This document shows, piece by piece, positions 23,618-35,319 of a DNA stretch of 64,000 nt. Position 1 is the first letter of the stretch; each line of letters starts with the position of its first letter. Below the pieces are notes generated by a model. The model made no database searches. It saw only the letters and a program-made list of their open reading frames with translations, and had not been told where the DNA came from. The position numbers and the translations under genes were made by a program. The DNA is from Delphinapterus leucas (Eukaryota; Chordata; Mammalia; Artiodactyla; Monodontidae), in the NCBI RefSeq assembly GCF_002288925.2, contig NW_022098024.1, forward strand, positions 2,430,814 through 2,494,813, in the 5' to 3' direction.

Positions 23618-24469
23618 GGATTGAAAGAAAGTTTCAGGGTTTTGGTAGGAATGTTCTTTTTGAATCCATGGACTCCTTTTCCCATAAGAGAGGTATGGTA
23701 GGAATAGGGCCAGAGTGGGACCATACTTAGTTAATAACTATGGTAATTGTGCATCTTGAATGAGGTAACAAAAGTTCTTAGTTCTGTGCTGGAATTATGG
23801 TAAATACTCTATGGGGGGTTGTTAATTTATATCAATAGTAGAATAACAACAATTTTATCGACCTCAAAGGGGTACTAACATATTTATAGATACCCTTTCA
23901 GTGCCTGGTATTTAGAAAGATCTTAAAATATATTTAGGCCATTTATTCTTCATGAGACAACAAAAGGTTAGCTGATGCCAGTGCCAAGGTGGACTCAGGG
24001 TCTTCAGACTTCTCAAGGGATCTGCTTCAGCTCTGGGGGCATGCCAACCTCTGGATATATTTGAAGTCAATTTCTCCTTTTGGTAATATATTTTTGGGAG
24101 GGATGGATAGTTTTCTAGTGAGAACAAGGGAGAGGACAAGAGCGTATTTACATCAAACACCAAGCTAGCATGAAATTGCTCATCTTTTTATTTTAATTTC
24201 ATGCCCCTACAGAGGTGCCCTCATAGGAAAACTAGTTTATTCCACTTATCAAAATGAGATGAATGGGTGAGATTTAATGGCAGCAGCTTGACGAATGAAT
24301 GAACATATTTTTGTGACATTAACACAGTTAATACTCACTATGTGTCCCCATGATCTCCCACATCTCCTGATGGCTTGTGGCATAATAAGAGGCATATTTT
24401 AATCTTGAGAACAATCACAAAAATAAATAAAATAAATACACATGAAGAGTACATGGAAAATTATCTATT
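23618..24469. other. Unique spacer
   Basis: No recognised repeat or exon; A-rich short repeats (aaataaataaaataaataca) begin near 24420. Confidence 0.4.
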
Positions 24470-25215
24470 TAACAAACATATACAAAAAAGAAAAGAGGAA
24501 AAGAGAAACAAAGAATCATGAGACAGAAAATAAATAGCAAAATGGTAAACATATAGTAAAAGGCTGAGTGACTCTCCTCTAAAATCAGGACAAAGCAGAG
24601 AGGTTTGCTCTTTGCCATTACTATTCAATACTGTTTTGACAATGCAATGAGGGAAAGAAAAAACTCATCCATATTGGGAAGGATGAAGCAAAATTGTCTT
24701 TAATCTTTGAAAGCATGGTTCTTTATGTAGAAAATCCTAAGGAATACGCAGGAATACACACATAAACGTGCATACACACACTCATACATACACCTAGCTC
24801 TAATAAAGTAGTTCAGCAAGGTCATCGGATAAAACATCAATATGTTTCTATATAACCACAAACATACCAAAAATTAAATTAAGAAAAATTATAGCATTCA
24901 CAATTGCACCAAAAAGAACGAAATACTTTACAATAAAAATGACAAAAATACAAGACATGCTGAAATTTATAAAACATTGCTGAAAAAAATTAAAGATCTA
25001 AATAGGTAAAGAGATACGCTATGTTTACGGATTTAAATATTCAATATTGTTAAGGTAGCAATTCTCTCCAGATCGTGGTTGCCCAGAGCTGGTGTGGGAG
25101 TACAGACTGTCTGCAAATGGACACAAGGGATCTTCTGGGAATGACGGAGATGTTCTAAACATGGGCTGTGATAATGGTTGAATAGCTCTATGTATTTAGA
25201 CTTAAGATTAGAAAA
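24470..25215 (+). mobile_element. Old L1M ORF2 and 3' end fragment with internal deletion
   Basis: 24500-24560 and 24585-25070 read as decayed L1 ORF2 on + (cagaaaataaatagcaaaat, ttgccattactattcaatac, gtagaaaatcctaagga, attcacaattgcaccaaaa). At about 25075 the text jumps to an L1 3' UTR (gtggttgcccagagctgg, acacaagggatcttctggga), so about 1.5-2 kb of ORF2 is missing. Confidence 0.75.
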
Positions 25216-25261
25216 TAACTTATTTCAACTGATCTCTTGCTTCCATAAAATAGTGTACAAG

Positions 25262-25478
25262 GATATAAAATAGTATTTGTTGTGGGTCTTCTATGTGCTG
25301 TCAGTTACGAATTTAAGTTATTAAATTCTCAAAATGTATATCCCTATTTTGTTAGGTTATGAATCTGGACCCTGAGAGGTTAAATATCATACCCAATGTC
25401 ATACAGCCAGTAAATGGTGAAGATAATAATGGTGAAGATAAATGGTGAAGATAAAACCTGGATATCTGTAGCTTGAAA

Positions 25479-25480
<2 letters not shown>
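25262..25480 (-). repeat. MIR SINE with a small internal tandem duplication
   Basis: 'ccctgagaggttaaatatca', 'acccaatgtcatacagccag' is the MIR core read in reverse. The 13-bp unit AATGGTGAAGATA occurs three times (25413-25425, 25428-25440, 25441-25453). Confidence 0.8.

Positions 25481-25481
<1 letters not shown>

Positions 25482-25516
<35 letters not shown>
25482..25516. repeat. (TG)17 microsatellite
   Basis: Uninterrupted TG run at the edge of a MIR. It creates the low-complexity threonine/histidine open frames seen on the minus strand. Confidence 0.98.
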
Positions 25517-25519
<3 letters not shown>

Positions 25520-26879
25520 AGTGCATTTCCAGTTATGCTTCCTTCTATATGACATATGCATAAATAATAGTGCCATACATCTGAAATGCTACTCAATTTT
25601 AGTTGTTGCAGTTTATCTTCTCTTTGACCTACTTGTGTTTCCTAAAACTTTTGGCCAGCTGAGGAGAACGTTTTCTTTCTTTAAACTATGCATTTTGTAA
25701 TTGTTAAAACTCCAGTTCACAGTGTCCTGGTGTAAAGAGCTTATGCCCTGAATGATGGACTGTAGATCCAGATTTAAAATAAAATGGAAGATTATAATCT
25801 TAGATTCCACAGTTTCTAGCACTGTAGAATTTACAGGCTTGTTAGTTAAGTTCTCTGAATTTCAGTTTTATTTGGTAAAAAAATGAGAAAAATAATATGT
25901 CTCACTTTGGAGTTAAGAATTAGAGTCATGTGAAGGTGAGAAATACAGTGCCCATGAGCACCCACTAATTTTGAGTCTATTTTCTTTCCTTTCTACATTG
26001 GCTAATAAGGAAGCTTATGAGAAACTATGGTCCTCACATAACTTCAAATAAGAAATTGTTTTAATTGTGAACTTCTTTAATTGGCTTTTCTTTAAATTTA
26101 GTAAACCTCTCTTTTCAGCTGCTCTGATATTTGAAAGTTCAGTTATTACCATGGATTCAGTGAATTGTCTTGATTATTCCATGGCATTCTATATGGTTCT
26201 CTCTCAAGTGTATAAACTGATTCCTAATTGGATAATCAATCCATAGTCACTTCAAAGGAACACATTAATATCTTCACCTCTCCCTTGACAATTCAAGAAT
26301 CTGATACATTTTCAAGGGACTAGAAGGAAAATAGCAATTGATATGAAACTCTAAATTTTAACCAATATTTCTCACCTCTACTCACCCATACATGAACATA
26401 CCCTCATAAATCATAGTGCATAGTAACCAGGGGTTGAAAAGCTTACCAGATTGTTTAAAAGCCACCACTTTATCTTCTAAAGTAGGTCTTTTGGTAATCA
26501 TTTGGTAATCATTTGTCTGACATTTTCTGTCTCCTCACTTTCCAATGTTGGAGTCTTTTCTTGTCAATATATTTTATCCCCTCAGTCACAGAATGTGGCT
26601 GAATATTTTCAAAGACTCTATTAATTTCCATACTATGTTTCAGATTAGTTTGTTCTTTATTCCCATAGCTCTACATTCCAAACTTTATTTCCCTAATAAG
26701 TTGTTGGGTCTTCTGTTTCCCACACATATTGGAGTGTCTTGTTCTAATATCAGGTCTCTTCTTACTTATCTGCTCTCTTCCTCTCCCCTCTTCTTCCTGC
26801 TTGCCTCACAGAGCCCTCCTGTTCTGCACTCTCTTGTACCCTCAAGCCCTACTGTACTTGATATTAAATAGATCATTTT
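25517..26879. other. Unique AT-rich spacer
   Basis: No recognised repeat. The + open frame at 26545-26871 (108 residues) shows no domain and is probably chance in pyrimidine-rich DNA, possibly the start of the L2 copy that follows. Confidence 0.4.
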
Positions 26880-27065
26880 CATCTTGACACCCCCCTACTC
26901 TATTGATTCTCCAATGAATAGAGTCTAAATATCAGCCTGACATTGTTACCTGCTATCTCACTCTAAAATTAACCACCCCTCTTACCACTAAAGCCTTTTA
27001 CTCCAGGCCAGCCAGTATTTATACTAAGGTACGTTCATCTCTATGCTATTCCCATATATCCTCTT
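26880..27065 (+). repeat. L2 fragment, left of an MLT1 insertion
   Basis: Diverged L2-like pyrimidine-rich text. It appears to resume at 27629 after the LTR. Confidence 0.45.
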
Positions 27066-27628
27066 TGTACTAGCTTTCTACTGATGTAGTAGCAAATTAC
27101 CACAAACTCAGCAACTTAAAGCAGCACATCGATTATCTATTTCCTATGGGTCATGAGTCTGGGCACAGTTAGCAGGATCCTCTTTTTAGATCCCACAGAC
27201 TGAATCAAGGTGTTGTCAATGTTGAAATCCTCACCTGAGGGTCTGGATATTCTTCCAATCTCAACAGTTATCGGAAGATTGAATTGCCTTGCAGATGTAT
27301 GACCTTTTTTTTTGCTGACTTTTGATGGGGGGCTGCACAGAGCTTCTAGTGGCTGCACCTCGGAAGTTCATAGCTATTTGCTTTCTTCCTCAAGGCCACA
27401 GGGGAGTATATCTCTCTCTGACTTCTGCCCTCAGAAAAAGAAAACTCTGCTTGTAAGGGGTTCATTTGATTAGATCAGGACCACTCAGAAAATCTGCAGT
27501 AGTGTGAGGTCATTTGAGGGACTTCAGTTACATCTGCAAAATCCTTCCATAGCAGTACCTTGCTGAATATTAGATTGAACAGAGGGTGAGAATCTTGAAA
27601 AAACATCTTTAGAACTCTGCCCTCTACA
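27066..27628 (+). mobile_element. MLT1-type solo LTR (ERVL-MaLR)
   Basis: The start 'tgtactagctttctactgat' and 'agcaaattaccacaaactca' followed by 'caaggtgttgtcaatgttg' and 'ttacatctgcaaaatccttc' match the order of an MLT1 LTR. It begins with TG and ends with CA. The adjoining pentamers CTCTT (27061-27065) and CTCCT (27629-27633) could be a diverged 5-bp target duplication, as expected for this class. Confidence 0.8.
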
Positions 27629-27760
27629 CTCCTCATTACCCACGTAACTTCTGCACAATCCTCAAGGATCATTTCAAGCCTCATCTACCCTTTGTTTCTT
27701 TCTCCAAATTCCTTCTCTGTTATAAACTGGCTGTATATATTATTGTTTTAAATTTATGTT
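27629..27760 (+). repeat. L2 fragment, right of the MLT1 insertion
   Basis: 'ctcctcattacccacgtaac' and 'aaggatcatttcaagcctca' resemble the L2 'ctcaaatgtcacctcctc' region. Confidence 0.45.
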
Positions 27761-28560
27761 AATGTTTATCAATATATATAATATGTGTTTTTATTTGTCT
27801 TGAAGTGCGTGACCCACCCAACTATCCATCCACAACTGCAAATACACACACATATACATATATGCTCTCCAAATTTTGATTTCAATGTACTTGAAGGTAC
27901 AGAAAATTTTCATAAAATTTCTTTTACATAAAACAAATTCCTTGAACATTATACACTAAACATCCTGACAAAAGAACTTACAGTGTCTAAATAGTGTTAG
28001 ACTTAACAGGGTGAGATGCTAACCTTTTCTTGTGATGGAGGAGGAGCTCTGAGCTACTGTTGTACTTAGGCTGAAAGCTCATTGTAATTCCCCCAAATTC
28101 ACAAGCAGCAGAACTTGAAGCCACCATCACAGGATATTAATGAAGCTCAGTTATGAACTGAATTGGGTTGGAAACAATCAGGCAGCACTTTCTAATTGTC
28201 TTTTTCCAAATATTGCCACAGATCTAAATCATAAAGCATTTTACTTGGTAAGTACACATTCAGAAGATGTCCATGGAAGAAATGATCTTCTGAAAAGGTT
28301 GAGAGGTCCCATGCTCATTCTTACTTGTTCCTGAACTAATACTTGAAGCCAAATGCATTTACAAATTATTTCTTCACATTGGAAGGAAGAGGGAAGTTAG
28401 GATGTGGAAAGTTTTTAATAGCAAATTTTTTCTGTATTTTGGAGTGTCAAAATCCATAAGCTGTATATTATGTCCAAATTGATAGACTACTGAAACAGAA
28501 ACAAATTTACTTTCACAGTGAAGGGAAACATATTTTCTAACACTCTCATCATATTACATA
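27761..28560. other. Unique spacer
   Basis: No recognised repeat or exon. The 64-residue frame at 28140-28334 is unsupported. Confidence 0.4.
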
Positions 28561-28958
28561 ATAGCAAAAACTGGGATTTAATACTCAATAGGGAATAAAC
28601 ATTTTTATACATGTGTCTTGTTAAACACATGCACATAAATGTTCCCCTCAATTTTAAATGTTCAGAATTCTCTTTTTTGAAAGATTAAATTATTTCAGTG
28701 CAGCTGTGGTTATGATGGAATAATGCCTGGCATTACTGTGATTAAACTGGGTACATTAAAGTAAGTATTGATGAATTAAAAGCACAGTAGAATTCTTGGT
28801 GGGTGTGAACTGATGAGTAATCTTAATTAAAGGTAAAATGGGCACATTATTTCTGTACTATAAATAGACTTTCATATTATGAATTACAGAGACAATGTGT
28901 GGTGCAGTGACACAGTCAAAGACTCAGCATAAGTGAACTAGGTACAGTTATTTCTTCT
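28561..28958. other. Repeat-free stretch with homeodomain-like and MEF2-like sites
   Basis: The text holds several TAAT/ATTA cores (for example gtgattaaac near 28738, tgatgaattaaaagc near 28768, atcttaattaaagg near 28820) and a perfect MEF2-type CTATAAATAG at 28858-28867. This resembles vertebrate conserved non-coding enhancers, but conservation cannot be judged from one sequence. Confidence 0.3.
28858..28867. promoter_or_regulatory. MEF2-type site CTATAAATAG
   Basis: Exact match to the palindrome-like MEF2 consensus YTAWWWWTAR. A single site can occur by chance in AT-rich DNA. Confidence 0.3.
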
Positions 28959-29018
28959 GGAAAAGAAGAAGGAGAAGGAGGAGGAAGGGGAGAAGGAGAG
29001 AAGGAGGAGAAGGAGAAG
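28959..29018. repeat. 60-bp polypurine (GGA/GAA) tract
   Basis: Sixty bases of only A and G, made of GGA, GAA and GGAG units. Such a tract can form triplex (H-DNA) structures and is often length-variable. Confidence 0.95.
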
Positions 29019-29617
29019 CAAAATAAGATTAAACCATCAACATCTGATTACCTAAATTTACCTAAATATGAATAATTCATACATTTTTGAGTTGGTGATA
29101 TCTTATTATAGTTCATGACTTGGATTTACATTGTAATTTTGCTATAGTTAAAATTCAATTATAAGTGGATATTCAGTTTGATATTCAATTTAAGCTAAAA
29201 TATTAGAAAACTGCTCATACTAGCCCAGTCATAGAACAAAGGTAAATTAAGAAAATATAGATTGACTAGCTCCTCCTCTGGTGAATGTTGCATATTAGTC
29301 AATTATTGGAAAATAAATTCACTGTTTCTTGAGGTAAAACACCTATTTGTTCAAGTAAGAAGAGGCGGGGGTAGAGGGATCAGTAATCATAATTTGTTAT
29401 ACGTGATAACTTCATCTTTGAGCTGTATTCCATTTTGCTTTAATTGTTTGACATGAAGTGCATTAGTCAGAGAAAAATGACCTTGCAGAATGTCCTGTGC
29501 TGTGATCTGAGCATCCTTTAGGAGGAGGATACTCACTAGACTCTTAGTATATACATATGTTCAAGATATATTATATAGAACAATTTTAAAATGTAAAATG
29601 ATTTGCTTCAAAATATT
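29019..29617. other. Unique AT-rich spacer
   Basis: No recognised feature. Confidence 0.4.
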
Positions 29618-29756
29618 ACATTTATTAACTCATATAACACTCCAACCCCTTCAACAACATTTGATAAAGAGGAAACTAATGCTAAATTAAGGACTCAAGT
29701 CTTCACATACCAAATATAAAATAGGTAGTAAAAGACTCTGGTTCCAAAGAGCTTGT
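29618..29756 (-). repeat. MIR SINE
   Basis: 'tttattaactcatataacac', 'gataaagaggaaactaatgc' and 'gactctggttcc' are the MIR core and head in reverse orientation. Confidence 0.6.
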
Positions 29757-30043
29757 GCTTTTTAGCATATCCCAAAGAGGTCTTCTTAAACATCCTGATG
29801 GTAAACCACAGAGGTGCATGTTTTCCTCTTTCATTATCTTGGAAAACCAAGAAGAAAAAAGAGAACAGTATTTTTCTGTCCAAGTACCCTGTTTTCTTTT
29901 GATACCTGAATGAACTTTTAGGACTGAAACACTCTTTGAGATCTTCCCTGGGGACATTTGTAATCACATACACTATGGGAAACAATTCTTGCAAAAATTT
30001 ACATTGCACACACTTTAACTGATCTTTATATACCATGACTAGT
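29757..30043. other. Unique segment with two overlapping minus-strand open frames
   Basis: Frames of 113 residues (29695-30036) and 84 residues (29703-29957) overlap here on the minus strand and run into the MIR. They show no domain, and the overlap with a MIR argues against a gene. Confidence 0.35.
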
Positions 30044-30052
30044 CAGACTTCT

Positions 30053-30209
30053 TTTTCTATTTTTTCTTTTTTTTATATTATGTACAAAAAATTTTTTAAT
30101 TTTGGACCCTTTACATAGTGTTGGGATATTTTCTTCCCTTAGTATTTTTCCTATACATTAAAAAGTTTTTTTAACTGAGTAGATAGTTAATGTGAGATAA
30201 ATTGTTATT
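30053..30209 (-). other. Candidate L1 3'-transduced flank with second A-tail
   Basis: This segment between the L1's own A-rich tail and the left CAGACTTCT is not L1. On the minus strand it ends with an ATTAAA hexamer (within 30090-30105) and then an A-rich tract, as expected when an L1 transcript reads through into its source flank. Confidence 0.4.
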
Positions 30210-30442
30210 AATCTGTTTTTTAAATTTTTTAAATTTTATTTTATTTAATTTTTTATAGAGCAGGTTCTTATTAGTCATCAGTTTTATACACATCAGTGTA
30301 TACATGTCAGTCCCAATAGCCCAATTCATCACACCACCAACCCCAACCCCTCACCACTTTCCACCCTTGGTGTCCATACATTTGTTCTTTACATCAGTGT
30401 CTCAATTTCTGTCCTGCAAACCGGTTCATCTGTACCATTTTT

Positions 30443-31920
30443 CTATGTTCCACATACATGCGTTAATGTACGATGTTTGTTTTTCTCTTTCTGACCTACT
30501 TCGCTCTGTATGACAGTCTCTAGATACATCCACATCTCTACGAATGACCCAATTACATCCCTTTTTATGGCTGAGTAATATTCCATTGTATATATGTACC
30601 ACATCTTCTTTAGCCATTCGTCTGTTGATGGGCATTTAGGTTGCTTCCATGACCTGGCTATTATAAATAGCGTTGCAATGAACATTGGGGTGCATGTGTC
30701 TTTTTGAATTATGGTTTTCTCTGGATATATGCCCAGTGGTGGGACTGCTGGATCATATGGTAATTCTATTTTTAGTTTTTTAAGGAACCTCCATACTGTT
30801 CTCCATAGTGGCTGTTTCAATTTACATTCCTACCAACTGTGCAAGAGGGTCCCCTTTTCTCCACACCCTCTCCAGCATTTGTTGTTTGTAGATTTTCTGA
30901 TGATGCCTATTCTAACTGGTGTGAGGTGATACCTCACTGTAGTTTTGATTTGCATTTCTCTAATAATTAGTGATGTTGAGCAGCTTTTCATGTGCTTCTT
31001 GGCCATCCATATGTCTTTGGAGAAGTGTCTATTTAGGTCTTCTGCCCATTTTTGGATTGGATTGTTTGTTTTTTTAATATTGAGCTGCATGAGCTCCTTA
31101 TATATATATTGGAGATTAATCCTTTGTATGTTGATTAATTTGCAAATATTTTCTCCCATTCTGAGGGTTGTCTTTTCATCTTGTTTATGGTTTCCCTTGC
31201 TGTGCAAAAGCTTTGAAGTTTCATTAGGTCCCATATGTTTATTTTTGTTTTTATTTCCATTACTCTAGTAGGTGGATCAAAAAAGATCTTGCTGTGATTT
31301 ATGTCAAAGAGTGTTCTTCCTATGTTTTCCTCTAAGAGTTTTATAGTGTCCAGTCTTATATTTAGGTCTCAAATCCATTTTGAGTTTATTTTTTTGTATG
31401 GTATTAGGGAGTGTTCTAATTTCATTCTTTTACATGTAGCTGTCCAGTTTTCCCAGCACCACTTAATGAAGAGATGGTCTTTTCTCCATTGTATATCCTT
31501 GCATCCTTTGTCATAGATTAGTTGACCATAGGTGTTTGGGTTTATCTCTGGGATCTCTATCTTGTTCCATTGATCTGTGTTTCTGTTTTTGTGCCAGTAC
31601 CATATTGTCTCGATTACTGTAGCTTTGTAGTATAGTCTGAAGTCAGGCAGTCTGATTCCTCCAGCACAGTTTTTTTCCCTCAAGACTACTTTGGCTATTT
31701 GGGGTCTTTTGTGTCTCCACACAAAATTTAAGATTTTTTGTTGTAGTTCCATAAAACATGCCATTGGTAACTTGATAGGGATTGCATTGAATCTGTAGAT
31801 TGCTTTGAGTCGTATAGTCATTTTCACAATATTGATTCTTCCAATCCAAGAACATGGTATATCTCTCCATCTGTTGGTATCATCTTTAATTTCTTTCATC
31901 AGTGTCATAGTTTCCTGCAT
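30443..31920 (-). pseudogene. L1 ORF2 C-terminal half (copy 3)
   Basis: Open pieces at 31369-31920, 30830-31234 and 30443-30820 together follow the post-RT part of L1 ORF2: the tryptophan-rich block (WKHKR-like [18 protein letters not shown]), the [14 protein letters not shown] region and the [14 protein letters not shown] block near the C-terminus. Frameshifts separate them. Confidence 0.9.
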
Positions 31921-31962
31921 ACAGGTCTTTTGTCTCCCTAGGTCGGTTTATTCCTAAGCAGT

Positions 31963-32247
31963 TTATTTTTTTGTTGCAGTGGTAAATGGGAGTGCTTCCT
32001 TAATTTCTCTTTCAGATTTTTCATCATTAGTGTATAGGGATGCAAGAGATTTCTGTGCATTAATTTTGTATCCTGAAACTTTACCAAATTCATTGATTAG
32101 CTCTAGTAGTTTTCTGGTGGCATCTTTAGGATTCTCTATGTATAGTATCATGCCATCTGCAAACAGTGACAGTTTTACTTTTTCTTTTCCAATTTGTATT
32201 CCTTTTATTTCTTTTTCTTCTCTGATTGCCGTGGCTAGGACTTCCAA
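31963..32247 (-). pseudogene. L1 ORF2 RT piece with mutated motif C (copy 3)
   Basis: This 94-residue open piece includes RT motif C, which reads SLFADGMIL instead of FADDM. The second catalytic aspartate is glycine because the + strand reads GCC at 32152-32154 where copies 1 and 2 have GTC. Loss of this aspartate would abolish reverse transcription. Confidence 0.9.
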
Positions 32248-32249
32248 AA

Positions 32250-32993
32250 CTATGTTGAATAATAGTGGTGAGAGTGGACATCCTTGTCTTTTCTCTGATT
32301 TACAAGAAATGCTTTTAGTTTTTCACCAGTGAGAATGATGTTTGATGTGGGTTTGTCATATATGGCCTTTATTATGTTGAGGTAGGTTCCCTCTATGCCC
32401 ACTTTTGGGAGAGTTTTTATTATAAACCAGTGTTGAATATTGTCAAAAGGTTTTTCTGCATCTATTGAGATGATCATATGGTTTTTGTTTTTCAATTTGT
32501 TAATATGGTGTATTACACTGATTGATTTGCGTATATTGAAGAATCCTTGCATCCCTGGTATAAATCCCACTTGATCATGGTGTATGATCCTTTTAATGTG
32601 TTGTTGGATTCTGTTTGCTAGTATTTTGTTGAGGATTTTTGCACATATATTCATCAGTGATATTGGTCTGTAATTTTCTTTTTTTGTAGTATCTTTGTCT
32701 GGTTTTGGTATCAGGGTGATGGTGGCCTCATAGAATGTGTTTGGGAGTGTTCCTTCCTCCGCAATTATTTGGAAGAATTTGAGAAGGATGGGTGTTAGCT
32801 CTTCTCTAAATGTTTCATAGAATTCACCTGTGAAGCCATCTGGTCCTGGACTTTTGTTTGTTGGAAGATTTTTAACCACAGTTTCAATTTCATTACATGT
32901 GATTGGTCTGTTCATATTTTGTATTTCTTCCTGGTTCAGTCTTCGAAGGTTATACCTTTCTAAGAATTTGTCCATTTCTTCCAGGTTGCCCAT
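32250..32993 (-). pseudogene. L1 ORF2 RT fingers and palm, 247-residue open piece (copy 3)
   Basis: Motifs in order: [14 protein letters not shown] near residues 46-59, TLIPKPDKD near 96-104, NYRPISLMN near 110-118, QVGFIPGMQ near 144-152 and motif A IDAEKPFD near 180-187. The frame is lost just before motif B, leaving a foreign tail of about 15 residues. It is the longest open frame in the window. Confidence 0.93.
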
Positions 32994-33426
32994 TTAATTG
33001 GCATAGAGTTGCTTGTAGTAGTCTCTTAGGGTGCTTTGTATTTCTGCGGTGTGTGTTGTAACTTCTCCTTTTTCATTTCTAATTTTATTGATTTGAATCC
33101 TCTCCCTCTTTTTCTTTGATAGCTCTGGCTATTGGTTTATCAATTTTGTTTATCTTCTTACAGAATCAGCTTCTAGTTTATTGATCTTTGCTATTGTTTT
33201 CTTTTTTTCTGTTTCATTTATTTCTGCTCTGGTCTTTATGATTTCTTTCCTTGTGCTAACTTTGGGTTTGTTTTTTTTTTCTTTCTCTAGTTCCTTTAGG
33301 TGTAAGGTTAGATTGCTTATTTGAGATTTTTCTTGTTTCCTGAGCTAGGCTTGTATAGCTTTAAATTCCCCTCTTAGAACTGCTTTTTCTGCATCCCATA
33401 GGTTTTGGATCATCGTGTTTTCATTG

Positions 33427-33840
33427 TCATTTGTCTCTAGGTATTTTTTTGATTTCCTCTTTGATTTCTTCATTGATCTCTTGGTTATTTAGTAACGTAT
33501 TGTTTACCCTCCATGTGTTTGTATTTTTTACGTTTTTTTCCTTGTTATTCATTTCTAATCTCACAGTGTTGTGGTCAGAAAAGATGCTTGATATGATTTC
33601 AATTTTCTTAAATTTCATGAGGCTTGATTTGTAACCCAAGATGTGATCTATCCTGGAGAATCTTCTGTGCACACTTGAGAAGAAAATGTAATCTGCTCTT
33701 TTTGGTTGGAATGTCCTATAAATATCAGTTAAATCTATCAGGTCTATCATGTCATTTAAAGCTTCTGTTTCCTTATTTATTTTCATTTTCATTTTGGATG
33801 ATCTGTCCATTGGTATAAGTGAGGTGTTAAAGTCCCCCAC
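33427..33840 (-). pseudogene. L1 ORF2 endonuclease C-terminal part (copy 3)
   Basis: This 137-residue piece starts with MGDFNT, containing the catalytic Asp and Asn of the AP-type endonuclease, and includes the SDH catalytic triplet near residue 90. The N-terminal 140 residues lie upstream at about 33845-34270, where stops and the (TA)n run destroy the frame. Confidence 0.9.
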
Positions 33841-33917
33841 TATTATTGTGTTACTGTCAATTTCCTCTTTTATAGCTGTTAGCCATTGCCTTATGTATTG
33901 AGGTGCTCGTATGTTGG

Positions 33918-33921
<4 letters not shown>

Positions 33922-33971
<50 letters not shown>
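33922..33971. repeat. (AT)25 microsatellite inside L1 ORF2
   Basis: A perfect 50-bp AT run sits where copy 2 has only 'ggtgcataaatatttac'. It grew from a short AT seed in the endonuclease region after the L1 inserted. Confidence 0.97.
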
Positions 33972-33979
<8 letters not shown>

Positions 33980-34731
33980 TTATAATTGTTATATCTACTT
34001 CTTGGATTGATCCCTTGATCATTATGTAGTGTCCTCCCTTGTTTCTTGTAACATTCTTTATTTTAATGTCTATTTGATCTGATATGAGTATTGCTACTCC
34101 AGCTTTCTTTTGATTTCCATTGGCATGGAATATCTTTTTCCATCCCCTCACTTTCAGTCTGTATGTGTCCCTAGGTCTGATGTGGGTCTCTTGTAGACAG
34201 CATATATATGGGTCTTGTTTTTGTTTCCATTCAGCAAGCCTGTGTCTTTAGGTTGGAGCATTTAATCCATTCACGTTTAAGGTAATTATCAATATGTATG
34301 CTCCTATGACAATTTTCGCAATAGTTTTGGGTTTGTTTTTGTAGGTCCTTTTCTTCTCTTTTGTTTCCCACTTAGAGAAGTTCCTTTAGCATTTGTTGTA
34401 GAGCTGTTTTAGTAGTGCTGAATTCTCTTATCTTTTGCTTGTCTCTAAAGCTTTTGATTCCTCCATCGAATCTGAATGAGATCTTTGCGGGGTAGGGTAA
34501 TCTTGGTTGTAGGTTCTTCCCTTTCATTACTTTAAGTATATCATGCCACTCCCTTCTGGCTTGTAGAGTTTCTGCTGATAAATCAGCTGTTAACCTTATG
34601 GGAGTTCCCTTGTATGTTATTTGTCATTTTTCCCTTGCTGCTTTCAATAATTTTTCTTTGTCTTTAATTTTTGCCAATTTGATTACTATGTGTCTCGGTG
34701 TGTTTCTCCTTGGGTTTATTCTGTATGGGAC

Positions 34732-35316
34732 TCACTGCACTTCCTGCACTTGGGTGGCTATTTCCTTTCCCATGTTAGGGAAGTTTTCAACTATAATCTC
34801 TTCAAATATTTTCTCGGGACCTTTCTCTCTCTCTTCTCCTTCTGGGACCCCTATAATGCGAATGTTGTTGCATTTAATGTTGTCCCAGAGGTCTATTAGG
34901 CTGTCTTCATTTCTTTTCATTCTTTTTTCTTTATTCTTTTCCACAGCAGTGAATTCCACCATTGTGTCTTCCAGGTCACTTATCTGTTCTTCTGCCTCAT
35001 TTATGCTGCTATTGATTCCTACTGGTGTAGTTTGCATTTCAGGTATTGTATTGTTCATCTCTTTTTGTTTGTTCTTTAATTCTTCTAGGTCTTTGTTAAA
35101 CATTTCTTGCATCTTCTCGATCTTTGCCTCCATTCTTTTTCCAAGGTCCTGTGTCATCTTCACTATCATTACTCTGAATTCTTTTTCTGGAAGGTTGCCT
35201 ATCTCCATTTCATTTAGTTGTTTTTCTGGGGTTTTGTTTTGTTCCTTCATCTGGTACATAGCCCTCTGCCTTTTCAGCTTGTCTCTCTTTCTGTGAATGT
35301 GGTTTTTTTGTTTCAC
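34732..35316 (-). pseudogene. L1 ORF1 N-terminal and middle part (copy 3)
   Basis: A 194-residue open frame. It has a charged N-terminus, a Glu/Lys-rich coiled coil (about residues 45-115) and the start of the RNA-recognition domain (IRIIGVPEGEE near 155-165; EKIFEEIIVENF near 168-179). The frame ends at a stop before the C-terminal domain, which continues in decayed form to about 34375. Confidence 0.9.
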
Positions 35317-35319
35317 AGG

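Noticed and set aside
29695..30036. 113-residue minus-strand frame
   Set aside because: It overlaps a MIR and has no recognisable domain.
32250..32993. 247-residue reverse transcriptase-like frame as a working gene
   Set aside because: It is a piece of dead L1 copy 3. Frame is lost before motif B, motif C is mutated further on, and the other L1 domains lie in other frames.
34598..35296. 232-residue + strand frame, hydrophobic and serine-rich
   Set aside because: It is the antisense of L1 ORF1. The real frame is on the minus strand at 34732-35316.
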